64,000 nucleotides of DNA, from the NCBI GenBank assembly GCA_016234745.1, contig JACRAR010000078.1:1-64000 (forward strand). Direction: 5' to 3'. Of the stretch, positions 44,731-53,819 are shown one piece after another (the first letter of the stretch is position 1; every line of letters begins with the position of its first letter). The stretch is from Betaproteobacteria bacterium (GTDB lineage: Bacteria > Pseudomonadota > Gammaproteobacteria > Burkholderiales > Rhodocyclaceae). Below the pieces are notes generated by a model. It saw only the letters and a list, made by a program, of their open reading frames with translations, did no database searches and had not been told where the DNA came from. The position numbers were made by a program, and so were the translations under genes.

Positions 44731-47145
44731 TTAGGCCGCTGATTTCTTGGGTTTCTTGACCGCCGACTTGGGAAAGTAAAAGCCGGTCGGTGCGGTCACG
44801 GTGAAATCCGCCTCGCCGGTGTCGCAGTACGGAAACTTGTCGAGTTTCCAGAAATTCAGGTAGAGATCCTTGATCTTGCTCGACAGCTTGGCGGAACGCG
44901 CATAGGTCTGGCTGACGATGACGCCGACATCGCCTTTCCTGGCACGCTCGCGTTCCGATTTCCACCAGGTCTCGGCGGGCACCGATTCCTTGAGTCGCTG
45001 CTGCCGGAGTTGCTGGCGAAGTTTTTCGGTTTCCTCTGCAGAGCCGGCATATCCGTAGGCCTTGCGGGCAAACTCCGGGCTGATCAGCTGGTTCGCAAGA
45101 TCTTTCTCGATGTTGCGCACATCGCGCTGCAGCACATCGCCGTAGCCGCAGCCGCCCTGATAGACGACGCCGAAGAGATCGTAGTCGGAGAGGTTGGGCG
45201 ACCACTGGTTGAGCGGGCCGCAGTACCAGTCCTTGGCCGTGATATGCCCGTTCTTGAGCATTGTCTCGGTTTCCAGGATGGTTGTCGGCAGCTTGGCATT
45301 CTTGGCGATGAGTTCCTTGAGGTTGGTGCCGGCTGCCCAGATGCACTGCCAGCCCGGCGCCGGGTAGCCGCCATACATGCCCTTGTGGAAGATGCCGCCG
45401 TTGCAGGCGCCGGACCCGGTCATGGTGACATTCACCAGGCGCGAGCCCTTGACCATCCACAGCGACTCCCAGGCATTGCCGCCGCGGAACTTGCCCATGG
45501 CTTGGTGATCCTGGGTGAAGCTGCGGTTGAGATACACGTTGGGACCGGTCATTTCCCAGACTTCCGCATCTCCCTGGATGCCTTCCGAATTCCAGATCGG
45601 CGAGCCGCAGTCCATGCCGTCGGCTACGCCGCGCGCACCAAAACTTTCACCGGCCATTTCGAAATTCTGATAGCCGGTTGCGTTGCCGTATTGATCGAAG
45701 CCCGCCACGCCGGCCATGCAGGTGGGCGTCGACATCACGATCTCCTCGACAAAGCCACGGGCGAACCAGCTCATGCCGATCATGCGCCAGACGTTGGCGA
45801 AAACCGGGATCAGGGTCCACCAGGCCAGCGATGTTGCCGCACCGGCATAGTTGGCATTGACGATTGAGCCTTCCGGCAGGAACTGCTTGACCGCGAGATA
45901 GGCGCCGTCGTTGACGCGTCCGTCGTAGGCCAGCAGCTGCGTCAGCGTGATCCAGAAGCCGCCGTTCATGGGGCCGACTGCGCAGTTGAACGGATGGAAG
46001 CTCCAGCCGGTGCTGCCATCGAAGTCCAGTTCAAAATGCCCTTCCGGCGTGACCGTCATCTCGTTATAGACAAAGTCGATGAAGTCGCCCTTGGCGAGCG
46101 GATGGACGTACTCGACGTGGCTGCGCTTGTGCACCGGCAGCGTGATGCCCCGATAAGTGCCGGGCACCATCGTGGTCTTGACGCGCTTGATGAAATTGCG
46201 CCGGCCTTCCTCGATCAGTTCCCGGATGCCGCTGCGGTAATAATCCAGGCCGAAAGTGTCGATGATCTTGGCCAGCGCCTCGCGCACCATGAGACAGCCG
46301 GAGAGCTTGGACTTGTCGTCCAGGCTCCACCAGTTGGAGTTGCGCAGGTTCATCTTCAGGCGCAGCAGGTAGTCCTTGCGGAAATGATCGTCCTCGCCGA
46401 CCTTTTCCGCACTGATGTGCAAACCTTCGCCGTAGCGATCCGGCGAGAATACCGACATGCCAGGGCCTTCATAGGTACCGGCTTCAAGCTCATGCGTCAC
46501 TGCGCCGATCCAGGCGATCAGCTCATCGCCCTGGAATACCGGGATGCAGGTCATCACGTCGGGCGTGTGCACTCCGCCGGCCCAGGCTTCGTTGTTCTCG
46601 AAAATGTCGCCGGGGCGGATCTTGGGATCGTCCTCGTAGCCGTTGCGGATCATGAACTTGATGAACTCGGACAGGGTATGGACATGGACCATGATGCCGG
46701 TCGACAGGGCGATGGCATCGCCCTCCGGCGTGTACAGGCCGATCACGAATTCCTCGAAATCGCGCACAGCCGGACTCGAGGCGATGTATTTCATCGTGTC
46801 GCGCACCGAGATGATGGTCGACATGATGCGCGAGTGGAATGCCTCGAACTTGAGCGGGTCTGCCTCGTGCAGCGGCAGGCGCTTGAGGCCCTGGTAGTGG
46901 CCGGTCTTATCGAACAGTGCCTCGGAACGATCAAGTTTTTCCAGCAGGGTTATCTGTTTTACGCTGCGCGGTTGCGCTTTCCTGGCGGCCGGTTTTTTTG
47001 TGGTGCGGAGCGCTGCCATTTTGGCGGCCGGCTTCTTGGCGGTGAGCGGCGCTTTCTTGGCGGCAGATTTTTGGGCAGTACGCGGCAGCGTCTTCTTGGC
47101 TGCCGGTTTTTTTGCTGCAGCTTTGGTCTTGGGCTTGGTGGCCAT
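44731..47145 (-). CDS. acxB: Acetone carboxylase alpha subunit with an H1-like Lys/Ala tail
   Basis: From about residue 65 (ITLLEKLDRSEALF) the protein is a HyuB/hydantoinase-B-type carboxylase subunit, with FENNEAWAGGVHTPDV, SFHPFNCAVGPMNGG and TMTGSGACNGG. The first ~60 residues are different: almost only Lys, Ala, Pro, Thr and Arg in repeats such as AAKKPAAKK and TAKKPAAKM, like histone H1 or AlgP tails, and the extreme C-terminus repeats the theme (KKPKKSAA). At 804 residues it is somewhat longer than the usual ~776. The single ATG behind GAGGAGA starts the tail in frame, so it is translated as part of the subunit. Confidence 0.92.
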   Translation of the reverse strand: MATKPKTKAAAKKPAAKKTLPRTAQKSAAKKAPLTAKKPAAKMAALRTTKKPAARKAQPRSVKQITLLEKLDRSEALFDKTGHYQGLKRLPLHEADPLKFEAFHSRIMSTIISVRDTMKYIASSPAVRDFEEFVIGLYTPEGDAIALSTGIMVHVHTLSEFIKFMIRNGYEDDPKIRPGDIFENNEAWAGGVHTPDVMTCIPVFQGDELIAWIGAVTHELEAGTYEGPGMSVFSPDRYGEGLHISAEKVGEDDHFRKDYLLRLKMNLRNSNWWSLDDKSKLSGCLMVREALAKIIDTFGLDYYRSGIRELIEEGRRNFIKRVKTTMVPGTYRGITLPVHKRSHVEYVHPLAKGDFIDFVYNEMTVTPEGHFELDFDGSTGWSFHPFNCAVGPMNGGFWITLTQLLAYDGRVNDGAYLAVKQFLPEGSIVNANYAGAATSLAWWTLIPVFANVWRMIGMSWFARGFVEEIVMSTPTCMAGVAGFDQYGNATGYQNFEMAGESFGARGVADGMDCGSPIWNSEGIQGDAEVWEMTGPNVYLNRSFTQDHQAMGKFRGGNAWESLWMVKGSRLVNVTMTGSGACNGGIFHKGMYGGYPAPGWQCIWAAGTNLKELIAKNAKLPTTILETETMLKNGHITAKDWYCGPLNQWSPNLSDYDLFGVVYQGGCGYGDVLQRDVRNIEKDLANQLISPEFARKAYGYAGSAEETEKLRQQLRQQRLKESVPAETWWKSERERARKGDVGVIVSQTYARSAKLSSKIKDLYLNFWKLDKFPYCDTGEADFTVTAPTGFYFPKSAVKKPKKSAA

Positions 47146-47174
47146 GCTGTATGTCTCCTCTTGTTCTTCGCGGC

Positions 47175-49334
47175 TTAGCGAGTGGTTCCGGGCCGGTAGT
47201 GGATGAGCCGGCGTGCATCGAACTCGATATGGTCGCCCGGTGCGACAAGCAGGGTTGTCGCCGGATGCTCGATGATTGCAGGTCCCTTGATGATGTTGCC
47301 CGGTTCGAGCGGATCCATTTCATAGATGCGGAAGTCCATGACCTTTCCACGCCAGTACACCTTGCGCGTGCCCTTCTCTGCGGCTGAAGGCGGCTTGGGC
47401 CCCTTCATGCTCAACTTGGGCAGTTTGGGTTTCGGCGTCAACACATCCGCAGTCAGTGCCACTTCCAGGATCTGGTAGCCCACTTCGCTATACAGTGCCT
47501 GCGCCGGATAGATGGTGGTATAGACTTTCTCGAAGCGTTCGACCAGTTCCTGCATGTCGTCCAGCGTTTTCAGGCGCGCGCCCGGCCAGAGCACTTCAAA
47601 ATCCGAGAGCTGGTTGGTAAACCGGACATAGGCGCTGCGCGAAATCTTGGCTTCCTTGAAGTTCCAGCCATGCAGCTTGAAGTCGCTGCGCGCGCGTTCT
47701 TCAAGTTGCTCCCATGCCTCGCTGATGGCGCTGGCGGCATGCAGGCGCGCGGCCTTGGCGGCATCGGAACCGAGCGGCGGCGCGCCGGCCAGGATCGACT
47801 GGTGATAGCGATAGCGGCGTGGTGCGCACAGCACGCCGAATGCCGAAAACACCGCGGCGAAGGGGAAGGTGACGATGTCGCCCAGGTCGTGCGCGATGCC
47901 ATCGACCACGTCGACCAGTCCGAGCGGTCCCCCGCCGCCGTACATGGCCATGGTGTAATCCTTCATGTTGTAGCCGCGCCCGCGCAGCATGTTCACCAGG
48001 AACTCCTGCATGTAGGAACACACCAGCTTGTGCGCGCGCTCGGCAAACTCGAAGGTCTTGGTGTTGAAGTGCTTGGCCATCGGTTCGAGCGCACGGATCG
48101 CGGCGTCGAGATCGAGCTGCACGTCGCCGCCGAGGAAGTATTTCGGATTCAGGTAGCCGAGCAGGATGTGGCAGTCGGTGATGGTCGGCACCGGCCACTT
48201 GTAGCAGCGGCCGACATCGGAGCCGGCGCTGCGCGGCCCGACCGTGAGCTTGCCGGTGAGCGGATGCACGCCCAGTTCCGAGCCCATGCCGGCGCCGATC
48301 GATTCGGTATGGATCATCGGGATATTGGTGCGGAAGCTCAGCAGCGCGGGTTCGCGCACGATCGGGATGAGCCCGTCGCGGATGATGCCGACGTCGAAAC
48401 TGGTGCCGCCGATGTCGCAACCCACGACGTTGCCGGTGCCCATGATTTCGCCGACGTATTGCGCGCCCAGCACCCCGCCGACCGGACCGGACACATACGA
48501 CTCATACAGCCGCGGCGTGTTGATCGGCACGGTGCCGCCGTGCGCCAGCAGCGTCGAGACTTCCTTGTCGAAGCCTTCCTCGCGTGCCCGCGTCTCGACA
48601 TTGCGGAAGTGCTTGCGCGCCCGTTCGCCGGCATATGCCTGGGCGACGACGCTGGCGAGGCGGGAATATTCCTTGTGCGTGGGCGACATCGCCGAGGACA
48701 GGACGACTGGTATTTCCGCGTCGATCGAACGGATCACTTTCTCGGCCGCCTGCTCGTGCATCGGGTTCATGTGCGACCAGAGGAACATCACGGCGATGGT
48801 TTCGCAGCCCATCGCCTTGAATTTGTTGGTCGCATCGATCACATCCTGCTCGCGTATCGGAATCACCTGCTGGCCGAACATGTCGAGGCGTTCCTGGACC
48901 CCGCAGATGCGTTCGCGCGGTACCGTGGGATCCTCGTGGAAATGGGTCACGGTGTGCAGGCGATCGGCGTAGGGATAGCTAAGCCAGCCGCCCTCGGCCT
49001 TTTCCATCAGCAGGTAATCCTCGAAGCCTTGCGTCACGATCAGCCCGACCTTCGCCCCGGTGCGGCTGAGGAGGGTGTTGAGCATGATGGTGCCGGCATA
49101 AACGATTACGTCGGCTTGCGACAGGGTTTCGCGCAGCTCCAGGCCCGCAGTTTTTGCCGCGTCGGTGATGGAACCGAGGAAGCTGATGGATTCGTTCTGC
49201 TTGTTGGTGAGGTACTTGCCGACCAGGAAACTTCCCGAACTGTCGACCACCACGGCGTCAGTCATCGTTCCGCCTGAGTCGAGCGCGATCCAGTTCTTGT
49301 TGCCGCTGATCTTGGTATGTCGTGTCACTGCCAT
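47175..49334 (-). CDS. acxA: Acetone carboxylase beta subunit
   Basis: The 719-residue HyuA/hydantoinase-A-type ATPase has two nucleotide-binding loops of the ASKHA fold, ALDSGGTMTDAVVV (about 17-30) and GCDIGGTSFDVGII. Further on come MYGGGGPLGLVDVVDG and AVFSAFGVLCAP. It phosphorylates the substrates and works with alpha and gamma. Length and the gene order beta-alpha-gamma match acxABC rather than acetophenone carboxylase. AGGAGA lies before the ATG. It is the first gene of the operon. Confidence 0.92.
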   Translation of the reverse strand: MAVTRHTKISGNKNWIALDSGGTMTDAVVVDSSGSFLVGKYLTNKQNESISFLGSITDAAKTAGLELRETLSQADVIVYAGTIMLNTLLSRTGAKVGLIVTQGFEDYLLMEKAEGGWLSYPYADRLHTVTHFHEDPTVPRERICGVQERLDMFGQQVIPIREQDVIDATNKFKAMGCETIAVMFLWSHMNPMHEQAAEKVIRSIDAEIPVVLSSAMSPTHKEYSRLASVVAQAYAGERARKHFRNVETRAREEGFDKEVSTLLAHGGTVPINTPRLYESYVSGPVGGVLGAQYVGEIMGTGNVVGCDIGGTSFDVGIIRDGLIPIVREPALLSFRTNIPMIHTESIGAGMGSELGVHPLTGKLTVGPRSAGSDVGRCYKWPVPTITDCHILLGYLNPKYFLGGDVQLDLDAAIRALEPMAKHFNTKTFEFAERAHKLVCSYMQEFLVNMLRGRGYNMKDYTMAMYGGGGPLGLVDVVDGIAHDLGDIVTFPFAAVFSAFGVLCAPRRYRYHQSILAGAPPLGSDAAKAARLHAASAISEAWEQLEERARSDFKLHGWNFKEAKISRSAYVRFTNQLSDFEVLWPGARLKTLDDMQELVERFEKVYTTIYPAQALYSEVGYQILEVALTADVLTPKPKLPKLSMKGPKPPSAAEKGTRKVYWRGKVMDFRIYEMDPLEPGNIIKGPAIIEHPATTLLVAPGDHIEFDARRLIHYRPGTTR

Positions 49335-49557
49335 GCTTGTCTCCTAGCGATGGGCTTGTAGCTCCCGTTAGAGGTGTTTTCTCATATCGTAGAGGAAGAC
49401 ATGCCGCTCGGCTTGTTGGTTCTGGTGCCAAACGTTGAATAAATTTGCTGTGCCAGTTGCGCTTGGCCGTGCCGGTCGTGTGACGCCCGTAGAGAGTGGT
49501 ACGGGTATAGATGTGTTGCAGGTTTATAAATTGTCCATTCTGTTAATAGGGTATACG
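49335..49557. other. Non-coding spacer between acxA and the RTX locus
   Basis: This divergent spacer must hold the acxABC promoter on the minus strand and the RTX promoter on the plus strand. TGGCAC-like words occur (for example near 49422 and 49452), but none has the sigma-54 spacing. The distal half is AT-rich and no clear sigma-70 pair stands out. Confidence 0.4.
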
Positions 49558-49689
49558 ATGGCTTGTATCCTGAATGCTCCCCGCGTTGTCCAATCTGTCC
49601 AGGGGAGCCATCAAAAGCCTACGGCGCAACAGACTGAAGAAGAAATAACCGCAGCACTGACAAGCTTCAAGGAGACTCATCCAACTTAG
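49558..49689 (+). CDS. Possible 43-residue leader ORF before the RTX gene
   Basis: ATG 49558 to TAG 49689 encodes MACILNAPRVVQSV followed by a Gln/Glu/Thr-rich polar helix, preceded by a moderate AGGG ribosome site. It ends 10 bp before the RTX start. The frame stays open further upstream to a TTG at 49435. I do not recognise it; it may be a small co-translated partner or chance. Confidence 0.3.
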   Translation: MACILNAPRVVQSVQGSHQKPTAQQTEEEITAALTSFKETHPT

Positions 49690-49699
49690 GGAGACGGCC

Positions 49700-52600
49700 A
49701 TGACTTTAGCTGGTTCTATCGTAGGCAGTTGGGAGGCGTCATCCCTCCCCGAGCTGAAAGTATTCAGTTTTCTCCAGGACGGCACCTATATGGGGGTGTC
49801 CACAACGACAGGTGGCTCAGGTTCCAATACAGATGGCACGCCGGGTATGGAGCGGGGCACCTACAGCCTCGATCTCAACACGGGCTACCTGACGATGACG
49901 ATGCTGGTGGACACCAACGGGCATTGGGGTGCCTCCGACAAGAATTCCATCGGAACCACGTACGTTGTTCCCGTCACTACGCTGACCAGCAGTTCCTTTA
50001 TTGCCGGAGGACCGGGATCGGATCCCTTTACGCTCATTTCGTCTGCAACGAGCACCATCGTTGGAACCTGGTATTTGTCAAAAAATGACTACCACGTCGC
50101 AATCACTTTCAAGTCGGATGGCACCTACATGCAGGCGGAAGATGGTCCCGTGGATGGCTCATCCGGGCACACCGGCATGGACAGCGGCACCTACACCTGG
50201 AATTCGGTTACCGGCGCATTGACATGTACAACCACGCTGGAAACTGATGGAGGATGGAGTCTTTCCAACGCCCGGGTTAACTCCGTGATAGTCAATGGCG
50301 ATAGCGCCATTCTGCATTCTCCGACCGAGGGAGACAATACATTCACCCGCGTGATTGCGAGCCAGCAGCCGGTAGCGGCCTCCGCAAATACCGCTCCGAG
50401 TTTTGCCGCGGGAGGCAACGGCAAAGTCACCACCGATTTTGGCGCCGGCGATTATGGTGCCAGTGTTGCGCTGCAGAGTGACGGGAAAATTCTGCTCGCT
50501 GGCACCATCAACGACGATTTTGCGCTGCTGCGCTACAACACCAACGGGAGCCTGGACACCAGCTTCGATGGCGACGGCAAGGTGGCCACCGATATGGGCG
50601 GCAGTGATGCGGGCCATGGCATTGCATTGCAGGCGAATGGAAAGATTCTGGTGGCAGGCGAAGTGGCCGGCAACAACACGAACTATGGACTGGTACGGTA
50701 CGACGTCAACGGCACTCTCGACACCAGTTTCGCCGGAAGTGGCAAGGTCATCACAGATTTCGGAGGTGGCGAAAAGGCGAACAGCATCACGCTTCAACCC
50801 GATGGCAAGATCTTGGTTGCGGGGGATTACACAATCAGCAGCAATACAGGAAGCAGTGGTGGGTATTCGCTTGCACGATACAACGCTGAAGGCAGCCTTG
50901 ATACCAGTTTTGATAACGATGGCAAGTTGACCACCAATTTTGGTGGGGGTGGAAATGGTTACGGCATTGCTTTGCAGACCGATGGCAAAATCCTGGTCAC
51001 TGGCAATGGCTACATCGGAGGTGTAGACAGGAACGATATGACGCTGGCGCGGTACAATGCTGACGGCAGTCTGGACGCGAGCTTCGATGGCGATGGCAAA
51101 CTGACCACCGATTTCGGTGGTGCCGAATACGGCATGAGCGTCATGCCGCAAGCCGATGGCAAAATATTGGTGGCGGGTGTCAGTTTCATTGGCAGCAACA
51201 ATGTTGCGCTGGCGCGCTACAACACCGATGGCAGCCTGGACACGAGCTTCGATGGCGATGGCAAGGTAACTACCGATCTTGGTGGCAGCGACCATGGGTT
51301 TGCGATCGCACTGCAAACCGATGGCAAGATTTTGGTGGCGGGTGATGGCGGAAGCAGCGCGGATTTTGCGCTGACACGCTACAACACCGATGGCAGTCTT
51401 GACATCAGCTTCGACGGCGACGGCAAGCTCACCACCGATTTGGGCGGCACTGATGAAAGCTACAGTATTGTTTTGCAGCCAGACGGCAAGATTCTGGTCG
51501 CCGGTACGCGTTACGGCGCAACCGACAGCGACTTCGCCCTGGCGCGCTACAACAGTGACGGCAGTCTTGACACCAGTTTCGGCTCCGGTAGCAGCAATAC
51601 CCTCGACGGTGCACCCAGCTACAGTGAGAACAATTCTGCCGTTGTTCTCGACAGCAGCGTGCAGGTTGTCGACACAGAGCTGGCGGCAATAGGCAACTAC
51701 GCCGGAGCCACGCTGACACTGAGTCGCCATGGCGGTGCACGTGCCGAGGACAGCTTTTCTGCAACAGGCAGCCTCAGCACCCTGAGCCAGGGCGGCAATC
51801 TCGTCTATGGCGGCACCAGCATCGGCACGGTCAGCACCAATGCCAGCGGAACGCTGCTGCTGACCTTCAACAGCAATGCCACGCAAACGCTCGTCAACAA
51901 CACCCTCAGCGCCATTGCCTACGCGAATAGCAGCGATACGCCGCCCGCCTCGGTGCAGATCGACTGGAATTTTTCCGATGGCAATAGCGGCGATCAAGGC
52001 ACGGGCGGGACGCTTGCGGCAACGGGCAGTACCACGCTGAGCATTGCGGCAGCCAACGATGCGCCGGTCAATGCAACGCCATTGGTACAGGTCGCCACCA
52101 CGGACCAGGACCATGTTGTGGCCGGTGTCAGCATTACCGATCCAGATGCAAATTCCCTGCAGATCACCTTGTCTGCAGGGCATGGTGTGTTGAGCTTGTC
52201 ATCGATCAGCGGCCTGTCCTTCACGACAGGTGATGGCAGCGCGGATACCCGCATGGTCTTTAGCGGAAGCAAGGCGAGCGTCAATGCTGCTCTGAATAAC
52301 TTCATCTATCACGGACAAAGCGATTTTCTTTCCGGCACGGACTTCGTCTCGCTGATGAGCAGCGACCAGGGTGGCGCCGGAGCAGGAGGCACACTGACCG
52401 ACAGCAGCATGCTTTCTGTATTTGTCGTTGGCGCAGAAGGCACCGAAGCCGTGACGGGCGGCGCCGGCGATGACACCCTTGCCGGCGGTTCTGGCAACGA
52501 GATGATCTCTGGCGGGGAAGGCAACGATAATCTTGCGGGCGGCTCTGGCAACGACGTATTGCTGGGTGGTGCAGGCAACGACGCCCTGGATGGCGGACCC

Positions 52601-53329
52601 GGTGCGGACAGCAGTGCCTATTCCGGCACCCGCGCCCACTATTCGGTCGCAACGACGGCGACGGGCATCACGGTCACGGACAATTTCGGCAGCGACGGAA
52701 TGGATACGCTCAACAATGTCGAGCAACTCAGGTTCTACGATATGACGGTCAATCTGGTCATTCAGGCGAAAGTTGCTGCGACTCCCCCTGCGGATGTCCA
52801 GAGCCTCACCGAACTCTATGTTGCCTTCTTCAATCGGGTGCCGGACGCCGACGGCCTGTCCTACTGGATCGACCAGAAAACAGCGGGACAGAGCGTCAGC
52901 CAGATCGCGGAAACGTTCTATAACGCCGGAGTGCAATACACCAGCCTGACCGGATTCTCAGCCACCATGACCAATCAGGATTTCATCAACGTGGTGTACA
53001 AGAATGTCCTGGGAAGAAGCGGCGGCGCTGACCAAGGCGGGTTGGACTACTGGAACGGGGAACTTGTCAGTGGCCGTGCGACCCATGGGTCATTGGTGTC
53101 GGACATTCTTAATTCAGCCCACTCATTCAAGCATGACCCAACCTATGGCTATGTCGCCGACCTTCTTGATAACAAGATTGCCGTGGCGAACAAATTTGCA
53201 ATTGACCTGGGGCTGAATTACAACTCGGCCAGCGACTCGATTGCCAACGGCATGGCTATCGCTGCGGCGGTGACCTCAAGCAGCACTACCGATGCCATCA
53301 CGCTTATCGGAATCCCCGGCGTTTCTTGA
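49700..53329 (+). CDS. Large RTX protein: two N-terminal beta modules, delta-60 propeller, RTX and DUF4214
   Basis: The 1209 residues begin with two similar ~100-residue beta modules (GSWEASSLPEL... DGTYM and GTWYLSKNDY... DGTYM). Seven delta-60 repeats (LQTDGKILVAGD ... FALARYNTDGSLDTSFDGDG) occupy about 240-640 and should close one seven-bladed propeller. Cadherin/VCBS-like segments follow (about 640-910), then RTX nonapeptides (GGAGDDTLAGGSGNEMISGG) and a C-terminal DUF4214 domain (LTELYVAFFNRVPDADG). No signal peptide is present, consistent with type I secretion; no transporter lies nearby. GGGAGA precedes the ATG. It is probably an extracellular adhesin or matrix protein. Confidence 0.9.
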   Translation: MTLAGSIVGSWEASSLPELKVFSFLQDGTYMGVSTTTGGSGSNTDGTPGMERGTYSLDLNTGYLTMTMLVDTNGHWGASDKNSIGTTYVVPVTTLTSSSFIAGGPGSDPFTLISSATSTIVGTWYLSKNDYHVAITFKSDGTYMQAEDGPVDGSSGHTGMDSGTYTWNSVTGALTCTTTLETDGGWSLSNARVNSVIVNGDSAILHSPTEGDNTFTRVIASQQPVAASANTAPSFAAGGNGKVTTDFGAGDYGASVALQSDGKILLAGTINDDFALLRYNTNGSLDTSFDGDGKVATDMGGSDAGHGIALQANGKILVAGEVAGNNTNYGLVRYDVNGTLDTSFAGSGKVITDFGGGEKANSITLQPDGKILVAGDYTISSNTGSSGGYSLARYNAEGSLDTSFDNDGKLTTNFGGGGNGYGIALQTDGKILVTGNGYIGGVDRNDMTLARYNADGSLDASFDGDGKLTTDFGGAEYGMSVMPQADGKILVAGVSFIGSNNVALARYNTDGSLDTSFDGDGKVTTDLGGSDHGFAIALQTDGKILVAGDGGSSADFALTRYNTDGSLDISFDGDGKLTTDLGGTDESYSIVLQPDGKILVAGTRYGATDSDFALARYNSDGSLDTSFGSGSSNTLDGAPSYSENNSAVVLDSSVQVVDTELAAIGNYAGATLTLSRHGGARAEDSFSATGSLSTLSQGGNLVYGGTSIGTVSTNASGTLLLTFNSNATQTLVNNTLSAIAYANSSDTPPASVQIDWNFSDGNSGDQGTGGTLAATGSTTLSIAAANDAPVNATPLVQVATTDQDHVVAGVSITDPDANSLQITLSAGHGVLSLSSISGLSFTTGDGSADTRMVFSGSKASVNAALNNFIYHGQSDFLSGTDFVSLMSSDQGGAGAGGTLTDSSMLSVFVVGAEGTEAVTGGAGDDTLAGGSGNEMISGGEGNDNLAGGSGNDVLLGGAGNDALDGGPGADSSAYSGTRAHYSVATTATGITVTDNFGSDGMDTLNNVEQLRFYDMTVNLVIQAKVAATPPADVQSLTELYVAFFNRVPDADGLSYWIDQKTAGQSVSQIAETFYNAGVQYTSLTGFSATMTNQDFINVVYKNVLGRSGGADQGGLDYWNGELVSGRATHGSLVSDILNSAHSFKHDPTYGYVADLLDNKIAVANKFAIDLGLNYNSASDSIANGMAIAAAVTSSSTTDAITLIGIPGVS

Positions 53330-53342
53330 TCGACGGGTTGAC

Positions 53343-53597
53343 TCATGGTAGAAAAGGCTGAAAGCCGGACGTGAGGATGGTCAAAGCCGCCTGGGCATGC
53401 TCTGCCGCTTCCCGCCCCAGGCTGGTGAGATATCCGCCATCGGCCTGACTGAGCAGACCCTTGTCATGGAGGCGCTGGGTCGCGGCAATTACCGCTGCGT
53501 CTGCCGTCTTGTGGACCTTGACGCCCTGCTGATTGGTCGCCAGGTCGAATCGGAGCAGGGTATTCAATTCGTCTACCAAATCGGGCGAGTAGGACAC
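53343..53597 (-). CDS. TIGR02647 family small protein
   Basis: The 84-residue protein matches the conserved TIGR02647 family along its length, starting MSYSPDLVDELNTLLRFDL and carrying ADGGYLTSLGREAAEHAQ. The family is widespread in proteobacteria and annotated as putative DNA-binding; its role is unproven. It starts 50 bp downstream of tRNA-Leu on the same strand and may be read from the tRNA promoter. It is convergent with the RTX gene. Confidence 0.85.
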   Translation of the reverse strand: MSYSPDLVDELNTLLRFDLATNQQGVKVHKTADAAVIAATQRLHDKGLLSQADGGYLTSLGREAAEHAQAALTILTSGFQPFLP

Positions 53598-53647
53598 TGT
53601 TCAGCCTTTCTATCAAATGTGCTGCCGGACTGCTGCGGATTGGTTCG

Positions 53648-53735
53648 TGGTGCCGGGGACCGGAATCGAACCGGCAAGCCTTATAAGGGCGGCGGATTTT
53701 AAGTCCGCTGTGTTTACCAATTTCACCACCCCGGC
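53648..53735 (-). tRNA. tRNA-Leu (anticodon TAA)
   Basis: The minus strand folds into an 88-nt class II tRNA. The acceptor is GCCGGGG with CCCCGGC, the anticodon stem is GCGGA/TCCGC around CTTAAAA (anticodon TAA), there is a long variable arm (GCCC TTATA AGGC type), the T loop is GGTTCGATTCC and CCA is encoded. The long variable arm fits Leu. Confidence 0.96.
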
Positions 53736-53819
53736 TAGGGTGGCCGCATTGTACCTGCGTGAAGGACGGATTCAAGTTTGCAGAACGGCTGCGCCATCGC
53801 TGCCGCCGGCTCAACCTGA

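Noticed and set aside
47670-49277. A ~535-codon open frame on the plus strand opposite acxA
   Set aside because: It is an antisense shadow; acxA on the other strand matches its family over its full length.
49410-49480. TGGCAC words upstream of acxA as a sigma-54 promoter
   Set aside because: None is followed by a GC doublet at the required distance on either strand.
53330-53342. Search for a terminator between the convergent RTX and TIGR02647 genes
   Set aside because: The gap is only 13 bp and shows no hairpin.
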